Translations under genes and position numbers: made by a program | Notes under the pieces: generated by a model | Told to the model about the DNA's origin: nothing | The model's input: the letters and a program-made list of their open reading frames with translations, nothing else | Databases searched by the model: none | DNA from: Actinocorallia herbida | GTDB lineage: Bacteria; Actinomycetota; Actinomycetes; Streptosporangiales; Streptosporangiaceae | DNA: 64,000 nt | NCBI RefSeq assembly: GCF_003751225.1 | Contig: NZ_RJKE01000001.1 | Location: forward strand, 5,456,001 to 5,520,000 | Direction of reading: 5' to 3' | Shown here: positions 44,211-53,238 of the stretch, in pieces | How positions within the stretch are numbered: position 1 is the stretch's first letter | Layout: every line of letters begins with the position of its first letter

Positions 44211-44573
44211 ATGAGAAACCACCGCGTAGGCGCCGCCGCCGCCATGCTGGCCCTCACCGGAGTGCTGACGCTGAACGCCGCCCCGGCCCAAGCGGCGCCC
44301 GAGCCCGAGCGCAAGAGCACTTCCCAGGTCCGGGGGCCCGCGAAGCCCACCGAGGCGGAGCGCAACGAGATCATCGCCAAGCTCAGGAAGCTGAACGCCC
44401 CGGAAACCGCGATCACCGCCGTGAAGAGCGGCACGTACATCGGCTGGGACGATAAAGGGCCGTATCTGCATGGCTGGGCCCCCTACTGCGACATCCACCT
44501 CTTCATCCCCATCGAATGGATCTTCCTCATCCCAGGCGCCAGCATCGGCGGAAGCGGCTGCTGGACCTTCTAG
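44211..44573 (+). CDS. Small secreted protein of unknown function
   Basis: The 120-residue product starts with a Sec signal peptide: basic MRNHR, a hydrophobic core AAAAMLALTGVLTL, and a cleavage site APAQA-A near residue 28. The mature part has a charged helix (TEAERNEIIAKLRKLNAPE) and a hydrophobic tail with two cysteines (one in PYCDIHLF, one in GSGCWTF) that could form a disulfide. I know no family. ATG 44184 is an alternative start but would bury the signal. Confidence 0.7.
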   Translation: MRNHRVGAAAAMLALTGVLTLNAAPAQAAPEPERKSTSQVRGPAKPTEAERNEIIAKLRKLNAPETAITAVKSGTYIGWDDKGPYLHGWAPYCDIHLFIPIEWIFLIPGASIGGSGCWTF

Positions 44574-44725
44574 TACGGGTCGAACCCGGTGGTGAAACAC
44601 CCGATCTCATCACCGACGCGGCGGAACCCGTGCAGTATGGATACTCAGCGGTTCGGGGGCCGTCGGATATGGATCGAGGGGCGGGGCGCACGGATTCGGT
44701 GAGCGTTTCCGGGTGCGCGATTGGG

Positions 44726-44758
44726 CTTCCCGCCCAGGGGGCGTCCTGGGCGGGAGCC
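44726..44758 (-). terminator. Terminator of the orphan binding-protein gene
   Basis: CCCGCCCAGG (44729-44738) pairs perfectly with 44745-44754 around a six-base loop. It lies 11-15 bases after the stop. Confidence 0.7.
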
Positions 44759-44768
44759 GTTCTTGGGG

Positions 44769-46322
44769 TCAGCCCAGGAGGCCTACCTTGCGGAGGTCGA
44801 AGGTGCCGGTGTAGTAGGAGGCGCCCATTTCGTCGGCGCCCACTACGGCGTCGCTGAACATCATCATGGTCGGCGGCTGGCACAGGTAGAGGTCGAAGGC
44901 TTCGCTGTTCGCGACGGCCGAGGCCTTCTCCAGGGACGCGGTGACGTCCGCTTCGGTCGCGTTGGGGTCGGAGGCCGCCTCAAGGCTCTCGGCGAACTCG
45001 GCGGGGACCTTGCCGGGGTACAGGCGCGGGCTCAGGTAGTTCGACGACAGCGTGACGATCGGCGTCGCGTTCGCGAGGCGGTACTGCAGGTAGCTGTCGT
45101 ATCCGTTCTTGGTGTAGAGCGCGGCGATCTGGGAGATGTCCTGCGGGTCGATCGTGACCTTCACCCCGACCTCGGCGAGCTGGGCCTGGAGGGCGGTCGC
45201 GATCGAGCTCTCCGGGGACAGGCCTGACCCGAACAGCAGGTCGATGGAGAAGCCGTCGGCGTGACCCGCCTCGGCGAGGAGCGCCTTGGCCTTGGCCGGG
45301 TCGTAGGCGTAGTCGACGGGCGGGGTCGCGAGGTGGCCGGGGACGCCCTCGGGCAGGGGCTGGACGTTGGTCTTGCAGTAGCCGCCGAGCAGGGACTTGT
45401 TGATCGCCTCGCGGTCGATGGCGTAGTTGAGCGCCTGGCGCACCTTGACGTCGTCGAGCGGGGGCTTGCTCCCGTTGAGGAAAAGGGCGAAGGAGCTGCC
45501 GGGGGGATAGGCGAAGGTCTTGAAGCCCTCGCCCAGGGCGTCGGCCTTCGCGGCCATGCCCACGTGGTCGAAGGCGAGGTCGATCTGGCCTGAGCGGAGG
45601 GCGTTGAGACGGGCGTTGTCGTCCGTCATGGCGAGGAGCCTGAGCGTCTTCGCTCGGCCGTCCTCGGGGTTCCAGTAGCCGTCGCGGCGCTGGAAGACGG
45701 CCAGCTCGCCGAGCTTCAGCTCGGTCAGCTCGTAGGGGCCCGAGCCGACGGGGCGCACGTCGAGATCGGCGTTGCCGAGCGCCTTGGGCGAGACGATCGA
45801 GGCCGCCGTGCCGGCGAGCAGGTAGGGGAGTTCCGCGGCCTTGCGCTTGGTGTGGATCCGGACCGCGAGCGGCCCGGTGACCTCGACCGACTCCATCGAG
45901 ACGAACCGGTGCGCGACGGTCGACTCCGGATCGAACGCCGCACGGTCGAGGCTCGCCTTCACGGCCGCCGCGTCCAGGGCGGCGCCGTCGGAGAACGTCA
46001 CCCCTTCGCGGAGCCGGAAGTCGATGGACAGGCCGTCCTCGGCGAACGTCCACGAGGTGGCGAGCATCGGTTCGAGCTCCAGCCCGGGGTCGATCTTGGT
46101 GAGCCGGTCGTAGACCAGCGACGCGTAGGTGAACTGCGCGACGTCGCTGCCGCCCTTGTGCGGGTCGATCGGCAGCGCCGGCACGTTGATGCCGACCCTC
46201 AGTTCGGCCGACCGGTCGACCTCCCCGGTCCGCGGCGCGGCGGTGCCGCCTCCCCCGCAGGCCGACACCAGCAGGCTCAGCGCGACCGCCACCGCACCGA
46301 ACCGTCTCTTCCGGATACCCAA
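44769..46322 (-). CDS. ABC transporter substrate-binding lipoprotein, family 5 (orphan)
   Basis: The 517-residue lipoprotein has a basic start, a hydrophobic core and the lipobox VSAC22GGG, then the SBP family 5 fold (LYDR-like SLVYDRLTKIDPGLELEPML, RLREGVTFSDGAALDAAAVK). I chose TTG 46322: GAGAGGA is seven bases upstream and it gives a normal signal peptide; ATG 46367 would add 15 residues before it. It is closely paralogous to 59866-61431 but has no permease or ATPase neighbours. Confidence 0.9.
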   Translation of the reverse strand: MGIRKRRFGAVAVALSLLVSACGGGGTAAPRTGEVDRSAELRVGINVPALPIDPHKGGSDVAQFTYASLVYDRLTKIDPGLELEPMLATSWTFAEDGLSIDFRLREGVTFSDGAALDAAAVKASLDRAAFDPESTVAHRFVSMESVEVTGPLAVRIHTKRKAAELPYLLAGTAASIVSPKALGNADLDVRPVGSGPYELTELKLGELAVFQRRDGYWNPEDGRAKTLRLLAMTDDNARLNALRSGQIDLAFDHVGMAAKADALGEGFKTFAYPPGSSFALFLNGSKPPLDDVKVRQALNYAIDREAINKSLLGGYCKTNVQPLPEGVPGHLATPPVDYAYDPAKAKALLAEAGHADGFSIDLLFGSGLSPESSIATALQAQLAEVGVKVTIDPQDISQIAALYTKNGYDSYLQYRLANATPIVTLSSNYLSPRLYPGKVPAEFAESLEAASDPNATEADVTASLEKASAVANSEAFDLYLCQPPTMMMFSDAVVGADEMGASYYTGTFDLRKVGLLG

Positions 46323-46385
46323 GGCACAGTCCTCTCTCAGCACAGCCGCACCGCACGGCTGTGTCACACCTCACATCATTGCGGG

Positions 46386-46408
46386 TTACTGAGGGAATTC
46401 ATATACCT
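46386..46408 (-). promoter_or_regulatory. Conserved 23-base element upstream of the orphan SBP gene
   Basis: Starts TTACTGA and contains TCATATA on the plus strand. It matches 61501-61523 at 19 of 23 bases, 64 bases from the start codon compared with 70 there. Probably a promoter/operator duplicated with the gene. Confidence 0.6.
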
Positions 46409-46585
46409 AATTAGCCTCTATCTCTTCCAGCCTTCCCGAGACCCCACACGCGCTGGAGGCCCCACCACCACTCCACGAACAGGCCGTCGTCAATAGCCGC
46501 CCGCTTCTGATCGTTATGCACCGTGGCATCCGACCGTGCGAAGCTCGGCGGTAGCCCTCATCCACCTCTAGCCCCTGGAGACCCG

Positions 46586-47146
46586 ATGGCCCCCGTATTC
46601 GTACGGCGCGCGTTCGCCCTGGGCGTGCTCCTCGCAACGGTCGTCCCGGCGATCCCCGCCGAAGCGCGGGAGGCCACCGGCTGTGTGGTGGGCAAGTGGC
46701 GATTGGTCTCCGTCAAGGGCTATTACCGTTCCGACGACGGTGACCGTATCGACCGGTCCGGCGCATCGGGCGTCCGGTTGACCATCGGCAAGAAGAAGGC
46801 CTTCTTCACGTTCACCGGATCCAAGCCGCTCATGTTCCACGGAACCTTCGCCGCTACGGGACCGACCTCTTGGAAGGTCGTGTACCGGGGCAAGCTTCAG
46901 ATCGGGGTGTCCTCGACGGCGAAGCTCCTGTCCTTCAAGGACACGTCCGCACGTGGGAACGCCACTTCGACGTCCGACGGTGACACCACCCCACTCGCCG
47001 GTGAACTCCGCAAAGGGGTTCGCGAGTACCTCGTCCCCGACGGATCCCGCTACACCTGCACGAAGCAGCGCCTCGTCACCAAGGTGAAGCTGAACATGCT
47101 CGGCGTCCGCACCGGCGACACGCTCACTTTCCGTCGAATCCCCTGA
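46586..47146 (+). CDS. Secreted lipocalin-like protein
   Basis: The 186-residue product has a signal peptide (VRRAFALGVLLATVVPAIPA, cut near AEA-R) and a mature beta-rich domain starting CVVGKWRLVSV with repeated strands (VRLTIGKKKAFFTF, SWKVVYRGKL). This recalls lipocalin-like small-molecule binders. Two cysteines may pair. ATG 46586 follows GGAG. Function unknown. Confidence 0.7.
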   Translation: MAPVFVRRAFALGVLLATVVPAIPAEAREATGCVVGKWRLVSVKGYYRSDDGDRIDRSGASGVRLTIGKKKAFFTFTGSKPLMFHGTFAATGPTSWKVVYRGKLQIGVSSTAKLLSFKDTSARGNATSTSDGDTTPLAGELRKGVREYLVPDGSRYTCTKQRLVTKVKLNMLGVRTGDTLTFRRIP

Positions 47147-47206
47147 TCTGAGGCATCCTGCTGCGGTGCGCTTCTGCCGTCGTCGCCGACACACCGGCCG
47201 CATGGG

Positions 47207-47620
47207 CTAGCGTCGGGTGCCCGGAGCGAAGGTGTTGATGGCGGTCACGAGTTCGGCGAAGAGGGTGTCGTAGGTGTCGGCGCGGTCTTCGGCTAGGTGG
47301 TCGGGGAGGAGGTCGGTGACCCATATGAGGCGGGTTCGGCCGTTTGCTTCGGCCTCGATGCGCATCTCCGCGTGGTGGTGTTCCGCGCCGTTGAGGCCCG
47401 GGACTGTGTAGGTCGCGCGGCGGCGCTCTGGATCGACGGTCACGTTTCGCTCCCATAGCTCCGTGCCGTCGTGCAGGGTGACTACGCGGTACTCGCCCTC
47501 CTGCCGCTCGGCGCGGCACATGGAGAACACGTGTACCTCCGACCGCGTGTAGCGGTCCAGGAAGTCCCAGGCCTCGTCGGCCGTGACGTCGAGGTGGGCG
47601 GATCTGTGGATGGATCCCAT
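47207..47620 (-). CDS. SRPBCC (polyketide cyclase/START-like) protein
   Basis: The 137-residue protein has the SRPBCC layout: SIHRSAHLDVTADEAWDFL at the start, a beta sheet with ATYTVPGLNGAEHHHAEMRI, and a final amphipathic helix (YDTLFAELVTAINTF). It binds a hydrophobic ligand in a helix-grip pocket. It is the last gene of the acyl-CoA dehydrogenase/LLM operon, 34 bases after the LLM stop. Confidence 0.8.
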   Translation of the reverse strand: MGSIHRSAHLDVTADEAWDFLDRYTRSEVHVFSMCRAERQEGEYRVVTLHDGTELWERNVTVDPERRRATYTVPGLNGAEHHHAEMRIEAEANGRTRLIWVTDLLPDHLAEDRADTYDTLFAELVTAINTFAPGTRR

Positions 47621-47654
47621 CGGCGGTTCCCTTCGGTCTCTTGTCGCGCGCCGG

Positions 47655-48563
47655 TCAGGGGAGGAAAGCCTCGGCGTAGGTGTGGAGGGCGTCGACCGTG
47701 CGCTGCACGGTGTCGCCGGGTGGGCGGACGACGAAGGCGTCGACGCCCGCGTCGGTGAGGCGGCCGAGGTGGTCGCGATGCTCCTCCACGGAGCCGCCGC
47801 GTAGCAGGAAGCCGGTCTGCGGGGTGTGCGCCTGGATCGTGAGGGCCGAGCCGTCGCCGTGGTGGGCGGCCGCCTTCTCCCGTACCTCCGCGATCCTCGC
47901 GGCGAGCTCCTCGATCGTGCCGATTCCGGCGGTCCGGGAGGCCTTTGCGGCCTCCGGGCTCACGAGAAGGGGGCTCCAGCCCTGGTTGAGGGCCGCGCGG
48001 GCGCGGGCTCGCGCGCTGTTGCCGCCGATCAGGACGGGCGGGCCGCCCGCCTGGGCCGGCAGGGGCAGGGAGGCGGTGTTCCGGGCGCTGAAGTGGCCGC
48101 CTTCGTGGGAGAACGGGGCTCCGGACCACGCCGCGCGCATCAGCTCCAGGCCCTCGTCGAAGAGTTCGTTGCGACGCTCCAGGTCGGTGTTCAGCGCGAG
48201 GAACTCCGAGCGGAGGTAGCCGGTTCCGGCGACGACGGTCACCCGGCCGTCCGAGAGGAGGTCGACCGTGCTGAGCGCCTTCGCGGCGAGGAGCGGGTGG
48301 TGGTAGGGCAGGACGAGCAGATAGGTCATCAGCCGCACCCGCGTGGTCACCGCGGCGCAGAAGGCCAGCGCCGAGGTCTGGTCGAGCGACTCGTGCCCGC
48401 CCGTCTCGACCCATTTGTGGGGCGGGGCGGGATGCTCGCTGAACGCGAGCGCGTCGAAGCCGAGTTCCTCGACGGTCCGGGCGACCCGGGTCATCCCGGG
48501 CGCGCCCACGAGGGCCGGGTCGTACCCGACGGTGTGCAGGGGATAGTCGACGGTGAACCTCAT
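47655..48563 (-). CDS. LLM-class flavin/F420-dependent oxidoreductase
   Basis: The 302-residue protein has the luciferase-like TIM-barrel pattern: LGFDALAFSEHPAPP, TTRVRLMTYLLVLPYHHPLLAA, and GRVTVVAGTGYLRSEF with LIGGNS. Members use F420H2 or FMNH2. ATG 48563 overlaps the preceding LLM stop by ATGA. Likely an oxidation or reduction step in the operon's acyl pathway; cofactor choice is inferred from the family. Confidence 0.88.
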   Translation of the reverse strand: MRFTVDYPLHTVGYDPALVGAPGMTRVARTVEELGFDALAFSEHPAPPHKWVETGGHESLDQTSALAFCAAVTTRVRLMTYLLVLPYHHPLLAAKALSTVDLLSDGRVTVVAGTGYLRSEFLALNTDLERRNELFDEGLELMRAAWSGAPFSHEGGHFSARNTASLPLPAQAGGPPVLIGGNSARARARAALNQGWSPLLVSPEAAKASRTAGIGTIEELAARIAEVREKAAAHHGDGSALTIQAHTPQTGFLLRGGSVEEHRDHLGRLTDAGVDAFVVRPPGDTVQRTVDALHTYAEAFLP

Positions 48564-49594
48564 GCGGGCTCCCCCGTCCCGTCGCCGAGCAGAGCGAGGC
48601 TCGCCTGCGCGTAACGCCGGCCGCGGCGCTCGCTCACCAGGAACGAGGGCGGCGCGAGAAAGGCGATGTCGCGGGGCAGGGAGTCCCCCCGGCGCGCGAG
48701 TGCGGCACGTCCGTCGGCGGTCGAGCCGTAAACGGCGACCGCGTCGAGCATGTCGTCGGTGACGGCCCTGCCCATCGCGGCGAAGTCCCGCCGGGCGAAC
48801 GCCTCGCGGATCTCTGCTACCTGGGCCGTCCACCCGTGGTGCTCGACGTACGGGTCGTAGGTCTTCACCGTCAGGTAGAAGGCGATCATCCGGCGGGCGT
48901 CCTCGGCGGCCCGTTCCGGGTCCGCGTCGTCGATCGCGGTGATCACCCAGCCGTGCTCCAGCGGCGCCCTGTCGTGCTCGGCTTCGGCGGCGCCCTTCTC
49001 CAGCGCGGGCCGGACCACGTCGTCCCACCAGGTCCGGGTGAACAGGCCGTGGCCGATCACGCCGTCGGAGACCCTGGCCGCTGCCGCCGCCATCCCCTTG
49101 TTGAACCCGGCGAGGAGGACGGGCGCGTCGATGCGGCCCAGGACGGGCGCGCCCACCGTCGCGTCGATCCGGTAGAACTCGCCCTCGTAGCGGACGGGAG
49201 CGCCGTTCTCGGCGTGCAGCCAGGCGCGGATCGCGCCGACGAGGTCGGACATCCGCGCCACCGGCCGGTCCGCCTCCACGCCGAACCAGTCGCGGTTGAT
49301 CCGGAAGGCGCCGGAGCCCAGGCCGAGGAAGACCCGGCCCTCGGCGTGCCGCCAGGCGCTGCGGATCCCCGCGGCGTGCGCGTACGGGGTGCGCGCGAAC
49401 GCGTAGGCGATGCCCGGCCCTATCTCGGCCCGCTCCGTGCAGATCGCCATCTCGGCCAGCATCGAGTACGCCTCGTGGTCGACGAACTCGCCGCTGCAGA
49501 ACGCGCTGATGCCCGCCTGCTCGGCGGCGCGCGCCACTTCCGCGCCCCGCCAGGGCATGCCGTACCCTCGCGGGCCCCGCGCCACCGCCGTCAT
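48560..49594 (-). CDS. LLM-class oxidoreductase (second of pair)
   Basis: The 344-residue protein shows GISAFCSGEFVDHEAYSMLA, ERAEIGPGIAYAFARTPYAH and GRVFLGLGSG. This is the luciferase-like fold with a C-terminal extension typical of F420-dependent members of TIGR03857-like groups. ATG 49594 overlaps the upstream dehydrogenase stop by ATGA. Paired LLM genes in one operon suggest two sequential steps or a heteromer. Confidence 0.87.
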   Translation of the reverse strand: MTAVARGPRGYGMPWRGAEVARAAEQAGISAFCSGEFVDHEAYSMLAEMAICTERAEIGPGIAYAFARTPYAHAAGIRSAWRHAEGRVFLGLGSGAFRINRDWFGVEADRPVARMSDLVGAIRAWLHAENGAPVRYEGEFYRIDATVGAPVLGRIDAPVLLAGFNKGMAAAAARVSDGVIGHGLFTRTWWDDVVRPALEKGAAEAEHDRAPLEHGWVITAIDDADPERAAEDARRMIAFYLTVKTYDPYVEHHGWTAQVAEIREAFARRDFAAMGRAVTDDMLDAVAVYGSTADGRAALARRGDSLPRDIAFLAPPSFLVSERRGRRYAQASLALLGDGTGEPA

Positions 49595-50778
49595 CGCTTG
49601 TCCCGGGGAAGTCCGAGGGCGCGCTCGGCGACGACGGTCTTGAGCACCTCGTTCGCCCCTCCGGCGATCGTGTACGCACGGGAGTAGAGGAACGCGTCCT
49701 GCCACCACCCGTCCGCGTACGCGTGCGGGTCCCCTTCCACCGCGAGGCCGTCGACGCCCTGGAGTTCGACGCCGAGCTCGGCGGCGGCCAGGTTCACCTC
49801 GCTGTAGAAGACCTTGGCCAGCGGCGCGTCGGCGGCGTCCTCCGTGCCGCCCACGATCCGCGACTTGACGGCCTTGCTCATCATGTCCGTGACGTGCACC
49901 CGGGTCGCGAGCCGCCCGAGGCGCTGCCTCGTCGCGGCGTCCTCCAGGGCGGGACGCCCGCGGACCGTCGTCCGCCGGGCCAGCTCCACGAGGTCGTCGA
50001 GCTGGGCGTAGAGCTCCACCGCCCGCGCGCCGACGCCGCTGCGCTCGTGGCCGAGGCTGACGTTGGCGACGCGCCAGCCGTCGTCGACCTTGCCGATCAC
50101 CTGGTCCGCGGGGATGCGCACGTTCTCCAGGAAGACCTCGTTGAAGTCGTTCGTCCCGGTGATCTCACGCAGGGGCCGCACGTCGATGCCCGGCGTGCGC
50201 ATGTCGACGACGAAGGCGGTGATGCCCGCCTGCTTGGCGGTGTCCTGGTTCGTGCGCGCCAGCAGGTAGCCCATGTCGGCGTGGTGGCCGTTGGTCGTCC
50301 ACACCTTCTGGCCGTCCACCACGTAGTGGTCGCCTTCGAGCCGGGCCTTGGTGCGCAGGGCGGCGAGGTCGCTGCCCGCCTCCGGCTCGCTGAACATCTG
50401 GCACCACAGGTCGGCGCCGGACCTGATCCGCGGAAGGAAGCGCGCCTTCTGCTCCGGCGTGCCGAACGCGAGGAGCGCTCCGGAAGCCAGGGCGCCCGCT
50501 CCGATCTCGCCCCACGCGCGGGCGCGCGCGAGTTCCTCGGCGACGATGAACCCGTGCTCGGGGCGGGCTTCGGGACGTCCGCCGTGCTCCACCGGCCAGC
50601 TCTGCCCCAGGTAGCCGGCCGCGTAGAGCCGCGCGATCCAGGCCCGGATCGCCGGCACCTGGTCCGGTTCGGGTGCCCGCACTCCGGTGTGCGGGCGGAT
50701 GCCGGGCGAGTGCTCGGCGACGAAGGCCCGGACCTCGGCCCGGTAGGCCTCCAGTTCAGGGCTGAACTCGAACTTCAT
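49591..50778 (-). CDS. Acyl-CoA dehydrogenase without the canonical C-terminal Glu
   Basis: The 395-residue protein has QMFSEPEAGSDLAALRTKA, HYVVDGQKVWTTNGHHADM, and a C-terminal YTIAGGANEVLKTVVAERAL. Ala occupies the usual catalytic Glu position. Such chains occur in heteromeric alpha2beta2 ACADs of steroid catabolism (FadE26-29 type), where the base is in one subunit. Third of three tandem ACAD genes. Confidence 0.9.
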   Translation of the reverse strand: MKFEFSPELEAYRAEVRAFVAEHSPGIRPHTGVRAPEPDQVPAIRAWIARLYAAGYLGQSWPVEHGGRPEARPEHGFIVAEELARARAWGEIGAGALASGALLAFGTPEQKARFLPRIRSGADLWCQMFSEPEAGSDLAALRTKARLEGDHYVVDGQKVWTTNGHHADMGYLLARTNQDTAKQAGITAFVVDMRTPGIDVRPLREITGTNDFNEVFLENVRIPADQVIGKVDDGWRVANVSLGHERSGVGARAVELYAQLDDLVELARRTTVRGRPALEDAATRQRLGRLATRVHVTDMMSKAVKSRIVGGTEDAADAPLAKVFYSEVNLAAAELGVELQGVDGLAVEGDPHAYADGWWQDAFLYSRAYTIAGGANEVLKTVVAERALGLPRDKR

Positions 50779-50804
50779 GCTCTTCTTCTCCTCTTCGGTG
50801 CCGG

Positions 50805-51995
50805 TCAGCGCGGGGGCATCGCCGGGTCGTGCGGCAGGCCCAGCACCTGTTCGGCGATGGTGTTCAGCTGGATCTCCCGGGTGCCCGCGCCGATCGTCGA
50901 GGCGCGGGTCCGCAGGAACCCGTGGAGCCAGCGCGACCGCTGCACCGACTGCGCCGCCGACTTGCCGAGCAGCGCAGCGGGGCCGAGCAGGTCGAGCGCG
51001 AACTCGTGGATCTCCTGCTCGAACGCGCTGATGAGCAGGCGGGAGACGGAGGAGGCGGCTCCGGGCTCTCCCTTGGCGAGAATGTCGGAGATGATCCGCT
51101 GCGCGTTGTAGCGGATGATGCGGACCTGGATCTCCAGGTCGGTGAACCGGGCGCGGACCAGGGGGTCGGCGAGCAGGCCGCGCTCGCGGGCGAGGTCCTC
51201 CAGCTCCGTCAGCACCCTGCGGTACAGGGCCGCCTGGTTCATGGCGCCCGCGGCACGTTCGTGCCCCAGGCTCGTGCGGACGAGGGGCCAGCCCTCGTTC
51301 TCCTCGCCGATCCGGTCCGCCACCGGCACCCGCACGTCGTCGAAGTAGACCTCGGCGAAGGCGTGGCCGCCGGTCAGGTCGCGCAGCGGCCGGACCTGCA
51401 CGCCCCGCGCGCGGGCGTCGACGACGAGATAGGTGATGCCCTTCTGCCTGCTCTGCGGGGTCCCGGTGCGGACGAGGGTGAAGAACAGGTCGGCGTCGCC
51501 GGCGTGCGTCGTCCAGACCTTCTGGCCGTTCACGACGTACTCGTCGCCGTCCCTGCGGGCCGTGGTCCGCAGGGACGGCAGGTCGGAGCCCGCGCCCGGC
51601 TCCGAGTACCCCTGCGCCCAGACCTTGTCGCCCCGCAGCATCGGGCCCAGCCAGCGGTCCCGCTGCTCCCGGGTGCCGTACTTGATGATCGTCGGGGCGA
51701 CGATGCCCAGACCGGTGCCCAGCGGCCCCGGGACCCGCGCGCGGGCGAGTTCCTCCTGGTAGATCACCTGGTGGGCGAACGACAGCTCCATCCCGCCGAA
51801 CTCGCGGGGCCAGCCCGGACCGGCGTAGCCGTGGTCGAACATCGTCGCCAGCCAGCGCCTGTTCCAGGCGAACCGCTCGGCGGGGTCCTTCGGCGCCCGG
51901 CCCGGGTGGTGGTCGGTGAAGAAGGCGCGCAGCCTCGTCCGGAACTCCTCGCCGGTCTCCGCGGGCGCGGGGTTCGCGCGTTCCTGAAGGGTCAT
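50805..51995 (-). CDS. Acyl-CoA dehydrogenase (FadE-like, Gly at the Glu position)
   Basis: The 396-residue protein has GYSEPGAGSDLPSLRTTA, the FAD-binding WTTHAGDADLFF region, and the C-terminal STIGAGTREIQLNTIAEQVL where Gly replaces the MCAD-type Glu. A glutamate elsewhere may serve. It forms an operon with the ACADs on both sides, consistent with heteromer assembly. Start ATG 51995 follows GAGGACGGG. Confidence 0.9.
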   Translation of the reverse strand: MTLQERANPAPAETGEEFRTRLRAFFTDHHPGRAPKDPAERFAWNRRWLATMFDHGYAGPGWPREFGGMELSFAHQVIYQEELARARVPGPLGTGLGIVAPTIIKYGTREQRDRWLGPMLRGDKVWAQGYSEPGAGSDLPSLRTTARRDGDEYVVNGQKVWTTHAGDADLFFTLVRTGTPQSRQKGITYLVVDARARGVQVRPLRDLTGGHAFAEVYFDDVRVPVADRIGEENEGWPLVRTSLGHERAAGAMNQAALYRRVLTELEDLARERGLLADPLVRARFTDLEIQVRIIRYNAQRIISDILAKGEPGAASSVSRLLISAFEQEIHEFALDLLGPAALLGKSAAQSVQRSRWLHGFLRTRASTIGAGTREIQLNTIAEQVLGLPHDPAMPPR

Positions 51996-52005
51996 CGTCC
52001 CGTCC

Positions 52006-53121
52006 TCAGATCTCGACCAGGTCGGCGAACCTGGCGCGCTGCCGCGCCGGGGTGCCGAACAGCAGCTCCGACGACTTCGCGCGCCGGAGGAAGAGGTGGG
52101 CGTCGTGCTCCCAGGTGTAGCCGATGCCTCCGTGGATCTGGATGCACTCCTTGGCGGCATGCGTGAACACCTCCGAGCAGTACGCCTTGGCCAGGGCCGC
52201 CGCCGCCGCGCCCTCGGCGCCGGGCTCGGCGACGGCGAAGCCCGCGTGGTAGGCGGCCGACCGGCCCGCCTCGATCTCGATCAGCAGGCCGGCGCACTTG
52301 TGCTTGACCGCCTGGAACGAGCCGATCGGCCTGCCGAACTGCTCGCGGACCTTGGCGTACTCGACGGCGAGTTCGAGGCAGCGCGCCGCTCCCCCGATCT
52401 GCTCCGCGGCCAGGGACGCCAGTACGAGGTCGCGGACCCGCGGCAGCCATCCGCCGGAGGGCCGGTCTCCGCCGACGCGGATCGCCGGCGCCGCGTCGAG
52501 GACGACCTCGGCCATGCCCCTGGTCAGGTCCAGCGACTCGAGCTCGGTGCGCACGACCCCGGCGGCGTCGCCCTCGACCCCGAACAGGCCGATGCCGTCC
52601 TCGGCCCGTGCCACGACGAGCAGCAGGTCGGCGGTGTGCCCGTCGAGGACGAAGAGCTTGGTCCCGGTCAGCGCCCAGCCGTCCCCGGCCGGCTCCGCGA
52701 TCGTCGCGATCTCCGTGCGGGCGCCGGTTCCGCCGTGCTCGGCGACGGCGAGGGTGGCGGTGAGCGAACCGTCCGCGATGCCCGGGAGCCAGCGCCGCCT
52801 GGCCTCCTCGTCGTCCGACGCGGTCAGGGTCTGCCCGGCGAGGGCGACGGTGGAGAAGTACGGCGCGACCAGCAGGACGCGTCCCATCTCCTCCAGGACG
52901 ATCCCCAGTTCCGTCGGGCCGAAGCCGGATCCGCCGTACTCCTCCGGGATCGCGATCCCCTGGAGGCCGAGCTGCCCGGCCATCTGGAACCAGACCTCGT
53001 CGTCGCGGCCGAGCCCGTCCCGGATCAGCCGCCGGACCTCGTGGCTCGGAGACCGCGCCTGAAGGAACCGGCGGACGAGTTCCCGCAGGTGCTCGTGGTC
53101 CTCGGTGAAGCCGATGCTCAT
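52006..53121 (-). CDS. Acyl-CoA dehydrogenase, small-subunit type (FadE27/29-like)
   Basis: The 371-residue protein has LQGIAIPEEYGGSGFGPTEL, GRPIGSFQAVKHKCAGL and ECIQIHGGIGYTWEHDAHLF. This matches the shorter partner chain of mycobacterial heteromeric ACADs acting on sterol-derived CoA thioesters. The start is ATG 53121 with GAGAGGG upstream. It opens the six-gene operon and diverges from an SDR across a palindrome. Confidence 0.9.
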   Translation of the reverse strand: MSIGFTEDHEHLRELVRRFLQARSPSHEVRRLIRDGLGRDDEVWFQMAGQLGLQGIAIPEEYGGSGFGPTELGIVLEEMGRVLLVAPYFSTVALAGQTLTASDDEEARRRWLPGIADGSLTATLAVAEHGGTGARTEIATIAEPAGDGWALTGTKLFVLDGHTADLLLVVARAEDGIGLFGVEGDAAGVVRTELESLDLTRGMAEVVLDAAPAIRVGGDRPSGGWLPRVRDLVLASLAAEQIGGAARCLELAVEYAKVREQFGRPIGSFQAVKHKCAGLLIEIEAGRSAAYHAGFAVAEPGAEGAAAAALAKAYCSEVFTHAAKECIQIHGGIGYTWEHDAHLFLRRAKSSELLFGTPARQRARFADLVEI

Positions 53122-53183
53122 CACGGGCCCTCTCCTGATGTCGCTCCGAAGGGAGCCTAACATCCGTATAGTGAACTCATTCA

Positions 53184-53199
53184 ACTCTAATGATAGAGT
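53184..53199. promoter_or_regulatory. Operator candidate between ACAD operon and SDR
   Basis: ACTCTA (53184-53189), ATGA, TAGAGT (53194-53199): a perfect inverted repeat in the AT-rich divergent gap 53122-53238. Confidence 0.5.
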
Positions 53200-53238
53200 G
53201 ATGATTACACACTGATTCATCGCGAAAGAAGAAGAGCC

